In this document: positions 1-10,856 of the stretch, piece by piece
Layout: each line of letters opens with the position of its first letter
Numbering within the stretch: position 1 is the stretch's first letter
Assembly (NCBI GenBank): GCA_934045075.1
Contig: OW203729.1
Coordinates: 11,792,611-11,856,610 of the forward strand
DNA length: 64,000 nucleotides
Direction: 5' to 3'
DNA from: Yponomeuta sedellus
Lineage: Eukaryota; Arthropoda; Insecta; Lepidoptera; Yponomeutidae
The notes under the pieces: model-generated
What the model saw: the letters and a program-made list of their open reading frames with translations, nothing else
Databases searched by the model: none
What the model was told of the DNA's origin: nothing
Translations under genes and position numbers: made by a program

Positions 1-164
1 CCCACAAGCTCGGTCTTGGTAACCAAGCGCCTTAGCGGCTAGGCCAACATGACAGTCACAAAAGGAATAAATAAAATAATCAGTAAAACAATCTCAGCTT
101 TTTTATTGCTCATAAAATTGGAAATAATTGAAACATATCCTATAAATCCGCTGTGTTGAAGATG
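1..164. other. left-edge non-coding sequence
   Basis: No open frame or recognised repeat is visible here. It lies downstream of Miro exon 2 in the direction of transcription, so it is probably Miro intron sequence (inference). Confidence 0.4.
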
Positions 165-645
165 ACTTTTTATCTTCCTCGAGGAGGATCCTCTCCACTA
201 CGGTGAAGTTGAAGTTTTATGTTCAACGAGCAGGTTCCTCTCCATTGCGGTGAAGTTGAAGTTTTATGTTCCATGAGCAGGTTCCTCTCTACTGAGATGA
301 AGCTGAAGTTTTATGTTCAACGAGCAGGTTCCTCTGCACTGTGGTGAAGTTGAAGTGTTATGTTCAATGAGCAGGTTCCTCTCCACTGCGGTGAAGTAGG
401 AGTTTTATGTTAAACGAACAGGTTCCTCTTCACTGTGGTGAAGTTGAAGCGTTATGTTCAACGAGCAGGTTCCTCTCCACTGCGGTGAAGTTGAAGTTTT
501 ATATTCCATGAGCAGGTTCCTCTCCACTGCGATGAAGTTGACTTTTTATCTTCTACGAGGAGGACCCTCTACACTGCAGTGAAGTTGACTTGTTATGTTC
601 CACAAGGAGGATCCTCTCCACTACGGTGAAGTTCCATTTTCTCAC
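165..645. repeat. 47-bp minisatellite, about ten copies
   Basis: The core 'caggttcctctccactgcgg' followed by 'tgaagttgaagttttatg' recurs at a constant 47-bp step (starts near 231, 278, 325, 372, 419 and 466), with point differences between units. The outer units at both ends use a diverged 'gaggaggatcctctcc' version. It probably sits in an intron of Miro, since the following Miro exons are not in the window. Confidence 0.9.
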
Positions 646-1477
646 ACCTCGTTTCAAAACAGCGATTAATGTTTAAATTATACCAAACCGACTATGTACA
701 GATATTAGTAAATTTAGTAAACATAAATAGACAGACGTCAAGAGAATTATTTTATCGCAGACATTTGTTACGTTCCGTTCTGTACTCGAAGCGAATAAAC
801 GAATAAGAAGCGTGAACGTTTTGCTTCCTTTAAATATACGGTACACTACAAACTAATAACGAAATAAAGAAACTTGGAGCATTTTTATTTCCGAATAAAT
901 AAAAACTATTTTAGTTTCCTCTGTATATTTCACATAATTTACTAAACTTCATCATCACGTTTTTGTAACATGCGTAAAACGGAATAAAAATCTACACTAG
1001 TATTTTTCTTGTCATGGAAAACAAACTTTGATCATAGACAATCTGATTGCAGTTCTGAATCTCTACTTAAGCAGTGATTGGCTGATCTCTACTCAAGAAC
1101 TGTTTGAAAATAAAGGGAGTGCTTGAGCATCGATTTAGTGCTCAAGTAACGATTTAGTGATCTGAGATCAATCTGTGCTTGAGCATCATTCTGTAATACG
1201 GGCCTAAGAATAAGAGGGTGGACAAGATACTCCCTTTAAAATTTGCACAGTAATCAGAGAATATGTCAATTTTGTGAGACTTGGCTAGAGTGTTATGTTG
1301 GAATATGAACCTTTGCATAGTACAGTGTACAAGTGACCAAGATTACTTTTTGATTGTGTTCTTGCAAATGGTGTGTATTTTGAATGATGGTGAAATAAGA
1401 ATAATTATTATTATTATTGCTAATTGCAGCATCATAAAATAGGGCCCTCGGTAAATTCACTGTTTATAAATACTTAC
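646..1477. other. probable Miro intron, no gene seen
   Basis: AT-rich sequence with many stops in all frames and a short (att)n run near 1405-1420. It follows the splice donor of Miro exon 2 (GT at 1477-1476, minus strand), so it is read as the start of the next intron. Confidence 0.5.
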
Positions 1478-2282
<805 letters not shown>

Positions 2283-2786
2283 AGCCGGGTCCAGACATGT
2301 ATCATTTGCCCGATCCTATCACCGTATCCGATCAACGTACCGTAACTGCCGTATCTGCGTATTGTATCAAGCCCCGTATTAAGCCGGGTCCACATTTGTA
2401 GCATTTTGGTGTATCGTATCTCCGTTGCGTGGCATTGGCGTGTATCATGATCGCTAGTTTGGACGCAAGATGATACACGGTAATGATACGCTCCGTATCT
2501 GATACGGCCCGATCCGCACTGATCGCGTATCTTGATACACCTCGTATCTGATACGCGTATCACGATCGGTGGTATGGACGTATTATGATACCGTATCTTC
2601 ATACTGTATTGCGATACGATACGCGATACACCGCGAACCATCACTGTGTCGGTTTTTCCGCGATCATCAAAGGAGATACGCGTCGTTTTGAACAAGTATG
2701 GACTTGAATGCATTTGATACGCGGTGATTTCCTGTGTTTCGCTCGCCATTTCGTTGTTTGCCAGAGAAAACAAAACATCGTTCAGG

Positions 2787-5621
2787 ATGAGCTGGGATAA
2801 CGGAAGTGTTATTAAACTTAACGAGGCCTATAAAAAAAAGAAGTATTATGGGATCCCAAAAACAAGAATTACTTCAACAGACTGTTGAAGGCAGACGCTT
2901 GGGATGAACTGGAGGCAGAGTTACAACGTCCTTTGGAACAAATTAAAAAGAAGATGGAATACCTGCTGGCGGCCCTTCGACGAGAAAAACAAAAGATGAT
3001 GAAATCAAAAACAACAGGTCAAGGTTTATTAGTAAGTATTTTTTAATGAATGATAAGTACTGCTGAATTATGGGCTATTTGTTATCCTTATGTTTATTTT
3101 AATTACTTACTAAACAATTAATTAGAAGATGACGTTTTTTACTATTTTTTTAAACTTTGCTTTTGTTTTATTATAGGTACTAATGATGTGTACCGATCGT
3201 CCTGGTTTGCTTACCCACATATGCTATTCCTGCTCGACAGAAACAAGCCACGTGACAGACTTAATACCGTAAGTATAGTACTATTATTTTAAGAGCCTCC
3301 CCTATGCTAACTAGCGCCACCATACAAAAAAATTAATATCTCATTAATATTAATATCTCTTCGTGAATGATATTTAGGGTAATGGCCTGAAGCTGTGGTT
3401 TAAGTCTTCGGGCAACCGTCCCTTACACCTTATATTGTATACATAATTCGTACCTATTGTACCTATACATTATTTTGCCACGGTAATGTTCCCACATTAC
3501 AACAATATTCAGCAATTTGGTCCCTCATATGCTCCGCTGTTAATGTTGCTCTACGAGGAGTATTCGTCAATGGCAAAAACGATGTTAAGGCGCTAACGTC
3601 CGCCCTCCATCTTCCGGGTACTATTGTACCTTCAATCTCAGTATCAAATGTACCTCTCGGTGTATACCTGTTAACAGAATTTGGGCTTCTCCGTAGAAAA
3701 TTATGAAGGTGGCATATAGTCATCACTATCAACTGAGCCTTTTCAGGTTCAAGCAGCATAGGTTTTCTTAAAACTCTCAATACACTTGACACAATACCGA
3801 AAGCATTTTCTCCAACCCTTCGTGATCTTGATAGTCTATAGTTAAATACACGTTTTATTGATCCTTTGGCGTGTTGCCCTGAATAAGGTTTCATAATATG
3901 AGAGCCTAAAGGAAATGCACTGTCGGCAACAAAGTAATGTGGAACAATGTAATTCGTTCCTTGTAATACCTTCGGGGGTGGAAGATTCAATGAGTTGTTG
4001 TCAATTTTTGTCTTCAATATTGAATCGTTAAATACCCCACCATCTGAAATTCTGCCTTGACACCCAACATCCACAAATAAGAAATTGTAAGAGGCATCCA
4101 CAAGAGCAAACATTACAATACTGAAAAAGTCTTTGTAGTTAAAAAACTCCGATCCAGAGCCTGCAATGTGATATGCTTTCCATCCATTGAACCAACTACG
4201 TTTGGAAGGTCCCACATATTCAGAAATTCTGCGCTGATTTGTTGCCATCCGTGAGGCGTAGTCGGTAACTGTAACAAAAATCACTATATTATTAAGAGGC
4301 TGACATCACCTGGGCGTCTGTCTCGCTCGCACGATCTTACATTTTTCAATATACAATTCAACTGGATATTATTAAAAAAAATCTAAGACAACAGAATGGT
4401 AGATTAATACATCAACGATATTTTAGACACATTTTGGTTTGAATGTATCACATCAGCCCGAAGAAGAATTTTCCTTCGTATTGATGTGATACATTCAATA
4501 TTGTTTATGTATTTATCTATCATTCTGTTTTCTTAGATTTTAAGAAATGATAACCAGTTAAATTGTATATTGAAAAGATCGTGCCGGCGAGACCGACACC
4601 CAGGTGATGTCGGCCTCTACGCACACTAGCCCCGTCCATACAAAGAAATCATTTACGTTTTAACAAGGACTTTAATTAAAATGTTTGAATATATTGCGAT
4701 TCCAAAAGAGTAAAATGTATTTTTTAAGTATTTGTTTTAGTCTTAAAATAAAGGATAAGTTACAAATGAAGAAAGTGCTAGTAGCCACTTTTAGTATTTT
4801 TTTCATTTATAACTTATCTATAACTACTGTTATTAAATACGAATATTTAAAAAATACGTTTTGTTGTTCTATGATCGCAAAATATTTAAATAGTTCAATT
4901 ACAATCCCTGTTTAAACGTAAATAATTTATTTGTATTGGCGTAACGTTGCACTTTAAGTTAATATAGTATAATAATTTATTTTTGTAGGAAAATTCAACA
5001 GAGGACGATGAAAATGAAGAAGTACTCGACAATGGGTCACCTGAAGAATCACCGGTGGAAGAAATTGTGAACCAAGTACTTGAAAATGAGTCACCTAGGA
5101 ACGAAGTATATGGAAACGAGCTACCCGACACTCCCGATAGTCAACCAGGTGGAAGCCAAGTTACTGTGATGCAAGAGCCCAGGAGCCAAGCGTCCGCAGC
5201 CGTAAAATTCAAGCATCCTGTACCCATGAAAAAGGCAAAGAAAAGTGCGTCGCAGAAGGACCCAATCCTAAATGAAGCATTACAATTGATGAGGTCTTCA
5301 GCACAAGCTGCTACTGCTAACCTTGCGAGTACTACTTTTTCGCCAGGTATAGCACCCGACCGTTATCAAATTTATGCAAATTATTTAGCGTCCAAATTCC
5401 GTACTTACTCAGCGACTACTTTTATGGCCGTTGAACACCATATAAACAATATACTGGTTTCTGCTGATAGAGGACAGTATGACTGGGAAAGGGAAAGATA
5501 TGAAACCGACTCCAACTCCAGCCGGACGTCTACACCAGCTCCAAATATGAATGTGATGAATTGTGGAAATGTAGCTTCTGATGATGATTTCAGTGACCTT
5601 ATAACATTAAATAATCTGTAA
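2787..5621 (+). pseudogene. Harbinger accessory MADF-domain protein (frameshifted)
   Basis: Second gene of the Harbinger element; the family role is to bind the element DNA and help bring the transposase into the nucleus. Three exons fit: 2787-3023, 3177-3268 and 4989-5621. Exon 1 begins MSWDNGSVIKLNEAY. After an A-rich run near 2829-2841 the frame shifts by one to read WDPKNKNYFNRLLKADAWDE, the MADF body. Exon 2 reads TNDVYRSSWFAYPHMLFLLD, the end of the MADF domain. Exon 3 is acidic, then Ser/Pro/Gln-rich, and ends in a helical region (DRYQIYANYLASKF). Splice phases close exactly: donor CAAG|GT, acceptor TATAG|GT, then ACC|GTAAGT to GTAG|GAA. The frameshift in exon 1 makes the gene non-functional as read. 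Confidence 0.75.
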
Positions 5622-6129
5622 TTCAATACTTTACTAATAAAACATATCTTACCTTTATTTGTTCTTTTAATCCATTGAGAATAGCTTGACAGGTCTCTGG
5701 TACTATAAGACTTATTGCTTGCTTCGATACTCTGAATACATATTGCAAACTTGTGAAGGAATCCCCGCTTCCTAGGAATCTCAAAGTGATACTAAGTCTT
5801 TCTTTCACTGAAATCGCCTTTCTAAATTTTGTATCAGTTTTTTGAATAGCTGGGCCAATCATGTTTAGTAAATACTCAAAATCAATGGGTGACATGCGAG
5901 TGAAGTTTTTGTATTTTCCACTGGTATGTTGAAATTTTAAATCCCGCAGCAATGGTATTCCACCATGTTGTTTTCTGTTTCTAAACACTTCCAGTTCCCA
6001 CCAACGTCGTCTACGTCTGGACTTAGCTTTTTTTGAAATAAAATGAATTATAATATAACTGGCGCACGTCACTGCTAAATTCTGAGCAATTGCGTACGAT
6101 GACGCTGAACCGTTTGCAAACGAAGACAT
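3463..6129 (-). pseudogene. Harbinger transposase, DDE_Tnp_4 (HARBI1-like), two exons, frameshifted
   Basis: Catalyses excision and insertion of the element. Exon 1 (6129-5653) encodes the N-terminal helical part, including FRKAISVKERLSITLRFLGS and SLQYVFRVSKQAISLIVPET, as in HARBI1-type transposases. It ends at a consensus donor (AAAG|GTAAGA). Exon 2 (4268-3463) follows a TTTTTGTTACAG acceptor and opens with a frame containing VVGSMDGKHI, the first catalytic aspartate. The frame then shifts by one near 4150-4165 to give GSGSEFFNYKDFFSIVMFAL, ending in RVGENAFGIVSSVLRVLRKP, the final acidic-residue helix, and LIVMTICHLHNFLRR. That single frameshift breaks the protein between the first catalytic Asp and the rest of the core. 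The intron (4269-5652) contains the third exon of the MADF gene on the other strand. Confidence 0.82.
4296..4617. repeat. 322-bp foldback MITE
   Basis: Nearly the whole unit is an inverted repeat. The left arm starts gaggctgacatcacctgggc and the right arm ends with its reverse complement with few changes. Pairing continues inward through 'caatatacaattcaactgg' to a loop near 4455-4470 ('gaatgtatcacatca' pairs with 'tgatgtgatacattc'). It lies in the intron of the Harbinger transposase. No coding content. Confidence 0.85.
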
Positions 6130-6483
6130 GACTGACTTTGTACGAGACGAGATGCGAGAGGGGAAAGAAAGACACGCGTATCAGGAAAAGATACGAGGAT
6201 CGGAGAAAAAGTTGTATCGTCCATATTTGTGAAACTAAAAGCCGATACACTGACACGATACAGTATTAGCAAGTATGGACGCGTATTTTAACAAGATACG
6301 GCAAATTTATAACGTGGTTAAAAATGCGCGTCCATATATATGATACAAATACTCGATACGATATGCGTGATCGTGCTACGTCAGGATGCTACAAATGTGG
6401 ACGCAGCTTTAAGTTGTGGACGCCTCCGATTTGCTCCGTATCCGTATCTTCACAATAGTCATAACCGCGTATCAAATTGCCCA

Positions 6484-6636
6484 GGGGCATTATTACGTAA
6501 GTGTTCACTGAGTCGAGTGGCGTTGATTTTTACTTTTTTAAGCTAATCCGGCTGTCAAATGCATACATTTTTTACACTTAGGAGTCGTCTAAATGCTTCA
6601 CTCGATAGAGTGGAATGCTACGTAATAGGAGGGCTG
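6484..6636. repeat. 153-bp MITE, copy A
   Basis: Ends in short inverted repeats ('ggggcattattacgtaa' at the left, 'ctacgtaataggaggg' at the right). The same unit recurs at 62223-62378 with scattered differences, which shows it is a mobile repeat rather than part of the Harbinger end in which it sits. Confidence 0.7.
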
Positions 6637-6881
6637 GTCAACCGTGCAACGTACAACCGACCGAGCGTCGCGAGTGACGCGACCCATGTCCGTATCAGTA
6701 TCACCTTTGATGATCGGACAAAAACCAACACGACATGGGACGGGCCGTATCATAAAGGCGTATTGAGATCGCGTATCATGATACGCGTATCATTAACCGT
6801 CCACATATGTGATCATGAAACGCGTCGACGATACGGATACGGTGATAGGATCGGGCAAATGATATATGTCTGGACCCGGCT

Positions 6882-9610
6882 ATAAGTGGCTAAACAAAAT
6901 AACCGCTTTTTTCACTTTTTTCGATCAGATGATCAGATGTTTCTCCTAAATTATTTTCTTTTATTTCTCTTCATTTGATTGAATGAAAGCTTAAAAATAA
7001 CCGAGACGAGTTGCGTTCAAAAACAATTATAAATCCTCTATTTGACACGTATCAAATTTGACGCGATAAATGAATATTTCCTATAGTATTTAACGTAAGA
7101 AACCGAAATATATTGATTTTGCTAAGTAAGTATGCAGGATGGCTGCAAAATTTGCAAAGTAAAAAAGATTACGGTGAAAACGCTATTCGCCATCTTGAAA
7201 CCTTCTAAAGTATCTAAACATCTTTCAGTCAGAGCCAGTGGACATTAAGTATTATAGGACTTAGATCAAAGTGATCTTCACATAAATACAACCGAGTTGA
7301 AACTTGCCAAAAGAGACCCCAAGATCAATTTCAATTGATAAAAAGTCGGGGTCTCCTTTGGCAAGTTTGAGCAAAGTTTTTTCGAATGTTAATTTCACTG
7401 GGTGCACGAATCCACGACTTCCACGTCTTTATTGACGTGTTTTTTTCAATCTCGACCAATGCAATAATGATAATTGGTATATTTTGGATGTAAATTCGAT
7501 GAAATCATGTTGCGTTGTTGTTATTTCACTATGCTCAGATCATTCGCAGAAAATTTAATGTCAAACTTTGTTTACAATTTTTTGGACTTCAAACCATAGA
7601 CAAAAATGGCTGACCGCACTTTGGCTGTTTAGGAACATACAGTTTTAAAATATATTTTTATGTTGCTTTTAGGTCCTCAAAAAATATACTAAAATATTTT
7701 TTGGTCTAATGGAAGAGTTATTTACCGTTTAAGACTTACTTGAAAAGAGAGTCAAATAGCAGATTGCCATACTAAACGAACTTACAAGAAATCATTACAT
7801 TTTAAATAGGTAGATACACTTCTTTTCATTATAAATTAATGGAACATTATAAAATGAATAAAAGTTGCTAGAAATAGTAGCTAAAATATTTAGCCACCAA
7901 TTTTTTTTTGTAGCTAACCATTTTTAGAATGTGGCTAGATCTAGCTCTCAGAACAATAGCTAAAGCATAAAATGAGCCGTAAAATAAAACGTAAATATTG
8001 AATAGCTTTCCTTGTTACTCTTAAAATGATTCTTTGCTCCAGAAAGGGACAACTCGTATACTCGAAATTTTACAATCGCAATCGAAATTTTTCAATGACT
8101 TGCTATAGGCAACTGGGTTGCCTATAGAAAGTCAAAGTTATATTGGAGGTCATAGACAAAAGTAGAAATCCATAAGGTTGGGACATACAACACGAATACG
8201 TCGATATTATTTATTCCTTAACTAAACATTCTATAAATATAGCAGTCAATGTTAATATTATATGGTATTATCTGGCGCCGCAAACCTTGATGTGCCATAT
8301 TTATTTAACCTACGATATATTCTGAGCTCTCCGAACTCTTATTTTCACTTATAATTACGTTGCAAATACACAAAGTCATCAAAATCGGTGAACGCATTTA
8401 GAAAGAGTTCGATAACATGCACAATGAGATTGTTATATATACAAAGGTTGTAACTTGTAAGTTCTAAATCTGGTATGTAATGTAAGATTGTATGTATGTA
8501 CTGCGTGAAATTGAGCCTAGGTTAGCTGGAAACGAAACAAGAAAACTATTTATTTGTACAAGTTCAATTTGCATCTAATAAAAAAAATTTCATCGATCCA
8601 ACTATACCTAAATTACGAGCTTTATGCATTCAAAATTTTAGAGCGCAGCTCAAACAAAAAGAAGTATAACAATAACTTGTGATAGCTTGTTTTTTATCCC
8701 TAAGTTTCATATCTGACAAAAGTTATGAACATTTTAAAAAATCTATGTCATCTAATTTTAATGCAGAAGATGTTTTTTACGGAAATGAATTAAATAATTT
8801 ATTGCACAACCAGCGTCACACTCACATTGTTTAAAATTCCTGGTTCCTGAAGAAGGGTAACCAGAACAGAAGTGTATCACGAACCAGAACAGTGCTTTTA
8901 AATTTCACAGGGAATTACAAAAAGCAAGAAGAACACGTAAAATAAAATCATAGGAAAAATGAAAAAAAGAACATTTTCAATGTTTGTCCTTCTAACCCAG
9001 CGATAGTCTTGGTCAGTACTCCTAGTAAGGTGTATGGAAATATAAATACTGAAATTCTGGCTATTTATAAACATACTTATAAATCAGTAATGAACTTATA
9101 CAAATTAATTTGTTTATATGAAATTATTGATCTTTAAATGACAGTCATTGTTAAAAAATAATGTAAAATAATAAAAATAAAAAAAAAAAATTAATCTGGT
9201 GTATGAAACAGTCTTCTTCAAACAGTCGTAAAAAAAAAAAAATTATATAAAAACCACTGTTATCAGTCTAAACGTTAATTTTATAAGATAGATGGACACC
9301 CTTGAAGTTTTTTTTAATTTGACAGCAAACCGTACATATAAAATTCAGTAATGCTGGACACCTATTTTTCACAATAGTGATGCGATTTGTTCGCTGCATT
9401 ATTATTATTTTACTACACGTAGATTGTGTAGCGAAAACTATTTAAGTTCATTTTCTATAAGATAATATATGAACCTATCTTATCACAAGTTCAAAATTTT
9501 TTGAAAGTAGGTGGTGTTTGATATTATTTTTACTTATAATAATAAGTAAAAATAATATCAAAACCCCTTTTGGTACTCGTTATTTTTTATAAAAATAAAA
9601 ATAAAAACTA
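6882..9610. other. gene-free AT-rich stretch with hairpins
   Basis: No coding frame is supported. Visible structures are inverted repeats: 7295-7371 (arms around 'aacttgccaaaagagacccc'), 8098-8137 ('tgacttgctataggcaac' with its complement), and a near-perfect 43-bp palindrome at 9518-9560 built on 'gatattatttttacttat'. Runs of A occur at 9180-9240. Confidence 0.6.
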
Positions 9611-10330
9611 TAAAAATTATGATGATGATAGTCCCGACCGATTTCGGTCAAGGCGACTACTTCAACTCCCATTTTGGTGGTTCCACTCCCAAGTTAGTGC
9701 GCTCATAAATAACCTACCATTTTTGAAAAGGTTCTGCCACATTTCAGACATGCGAGCACTCCGTCAATGTAAGTATAGTCAATCGCAGCAAGTGGACAGG
9801 CTTTTACGTCGTTTCTCTTTGCGTCCAGCTCGGATCGCCTAAGAGCTTCAAAGTGAGTGACTTTGGTGTTGATAAAAGCCCTCCATTCCGGTCGATTAGC
9901 CGCCATGTTGCTCCCATTGCAAGGGCTTTATGCTTCATCTCTCCATGTAGCGTTTTAGCATATCTTTTTACCTAAGGAGTACCTTACGCCTGCCCTCCTC
10001 AAGTTCCGAGTAGAAGGTGCGCTTTGCCACTCGCTCTTCAACCATTCGTGACACGTGACCGCACCATCGCAGGTGCCGACGCATGAGGTAGGCCTCAATG
10101 CCACCCACATTAGCTCTTCGCAGCACTTCTGTATTGCGCACTCGATCAGACCATCGGATATTTCGTATTTTCCTGAGGCATTTTAGGTGGAAACGGTCTA
10201 GCACACTTATGTGACGACGATACACGGTCCATGTTTCGGCAAAGTAGAGGATGTTGGGCAGTACATTTGCCATGTAGACGTTTATATTAGTTTGTAGTTT
10301 CAGGTCACGAGAACAGAACACCTTTATGCT

Positions 10331-10812
10331 TGTGGCGAGCACATGTCAACTCTGCGCGCGCACTACAAACTTCAACATTCCTGCATCGCGCAATCAAAGT
10401 GTTTCAATGACATACCATAAAATCTAACTGCAAAGTAGGTAGTCGGGGCTGTAAGTGATGCAATCTACTTCAGCCAGATGTCGCTGCCTGTACGTAATAC
10501 AGAGAATAGTGTAAAGAGGTTCGAAATTTCACTGATGCCGGTGAGTCGCCCATTAGCTCAGTTGGAAGAGCGCTGGCACGGATAGCCAGAGGTCACGGGT
10601 TCGAATCCCGGCATGGGTGGAATTTTTAGCCTCTAAATACGTTTTTTTAAATTGTCCTTAGCACGGGTTAGTGCATTAAAAATAAAAATAGTATACCATA
10701 AATATAACGTCCGACTAACAATAGTTGGACCGGCCGTCTCCAGGCATACGATCTGCCTGGCGGGAAATTTCCCTATATAGCGGAAGAGCACGATCACCCG
10801 CTCTTCCCTATA
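10331..10812 (+). mobile_element. solo LTR (CsRn1-like Gypsy family) interrupted by a SINE
   Basis: Starts TGTGGCGAGCACATGTCAAC and ends ...CTCTTCCCTATA, flanked by the 4-bp duplication TGCT (10327-10330 and 10813-10816). Without the SINE and one copy of the SINE target duplication it is about 200 bp. It is closely similar to the two LTRs of the miniature element at 28782-29594. No internal region is present, so it is a solo LTR left by recombination between LTRs. Confidence 0.88.
10422..10692 (+). mobile_element. tRNA-derived SINE with 10-bp target duplication
   Basis: Flanked by 'ataccataaa' on both sides (10412-10421 and 10693-10702). The body starts 'ctaactgcaaagtaggtag'. It contains a tRNA-like module near 10550-10620 with an A-box-like 'tagctcagttgga' and a B box 'ggttcgaatcc', and ends in 'gggttagtgcattaaaaata'. 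The same family occurs at 44170-44441, 44477-44632, 59973-60290, 60341-60655 and, as a tail only, 24818-24860. An RNA polymerase III internal promoter is implied by the A and B boxes. Confidence 0.9.
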
Positions 10813-10856
10813 TGCTCAACCTGCCGAAAGCTGCTGCAGCAGCAGATATTCTGCTA

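Larger units (their letters stand above)
2382..6408 (-). mobile_element. PIF/Harbinger DNA transposon, 4.0 kb, TTA target duplication
   Basis: The left terminal repeat starts at 2382 (agccgggtccacatttgtag) and the right end at 6408 is its diverged reverse complement (...tacaaatgtggacgcagct). The element is flanked on both sides by TTA (2379-2381 and 6409-6411), the hallmark 3-bp duplication of PIF/Harbinger. It carries the two expected genes, a DDE_Tnp_4 transposase on the minus strand and a MADF/Myb-like protein on the plus strand, both damaged by frameshifts. A 322-bp foldback MITE (4296-4617) lies in the shared intron space. Confidence 0.88.
2283..6881. mobile_element. outer PIF/Harbinger-type short element, split by a related element
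   Basis: The left end at 2283 (agccgggtccagacatgtat) is matched in inverted orientation by the right end at 6881 (...atgtctggacccggct). The next roughly 25 bases, with a 'tttgcccgatcctatcaccg' core, also match. A 'taa' precedes the left end and a 'taa' occurs one base beyond the right end, consistent with the TWA target duplication of this superfamily. Without the inner element (2382-6408) and a small MITE (6484-6636) only about 400 bp remain, so this was a non-coding member. Subterminal DNA is packed with 'gatac/gtatc' motifs, probably transposase-binding sites. Confidence 0.75.
9611..10856 (-). pseudogene. non-LTR retrotransposon (LINE) 3' end, broken by an LTR insertion
   Basis: C-terminal part of a LINE reverse-transcriptase polyprotein. 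Reading leftward, 10856-10817 encodes ISAAAAAFGRLS, interrupted by a solo LTR (10331-10812). The frame resumes at 10326 with [20 protein letters not shown], then [40 protein letters not shown] and [11 protein letters not shown], typical of LINE C-termini. A further frame (9906-9703) gives EWRAFINTKVTHFEALRRSE and a partial C2-type finger (CLKCGRTF). At least one frameshift separates these near 9965. The 3' end is near a 'gatgatgatag' stretch at 9620-9632. The element is 5'-truncated, as usual for LINE copies; I could not settle its clade. Confidence 0.75.

Noticed and set aside
165..645. CRISPR array
   Set aside because: Units are tandem and contiguous with no unique spacers, and the DNA is eukaryotic.
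10550..10620. tRNA gene candidate
   Set aside because: A and B boxes are present, but the unit is inside a repeated SINE with target duplications, and the anticodon loop lacks the normal T33.
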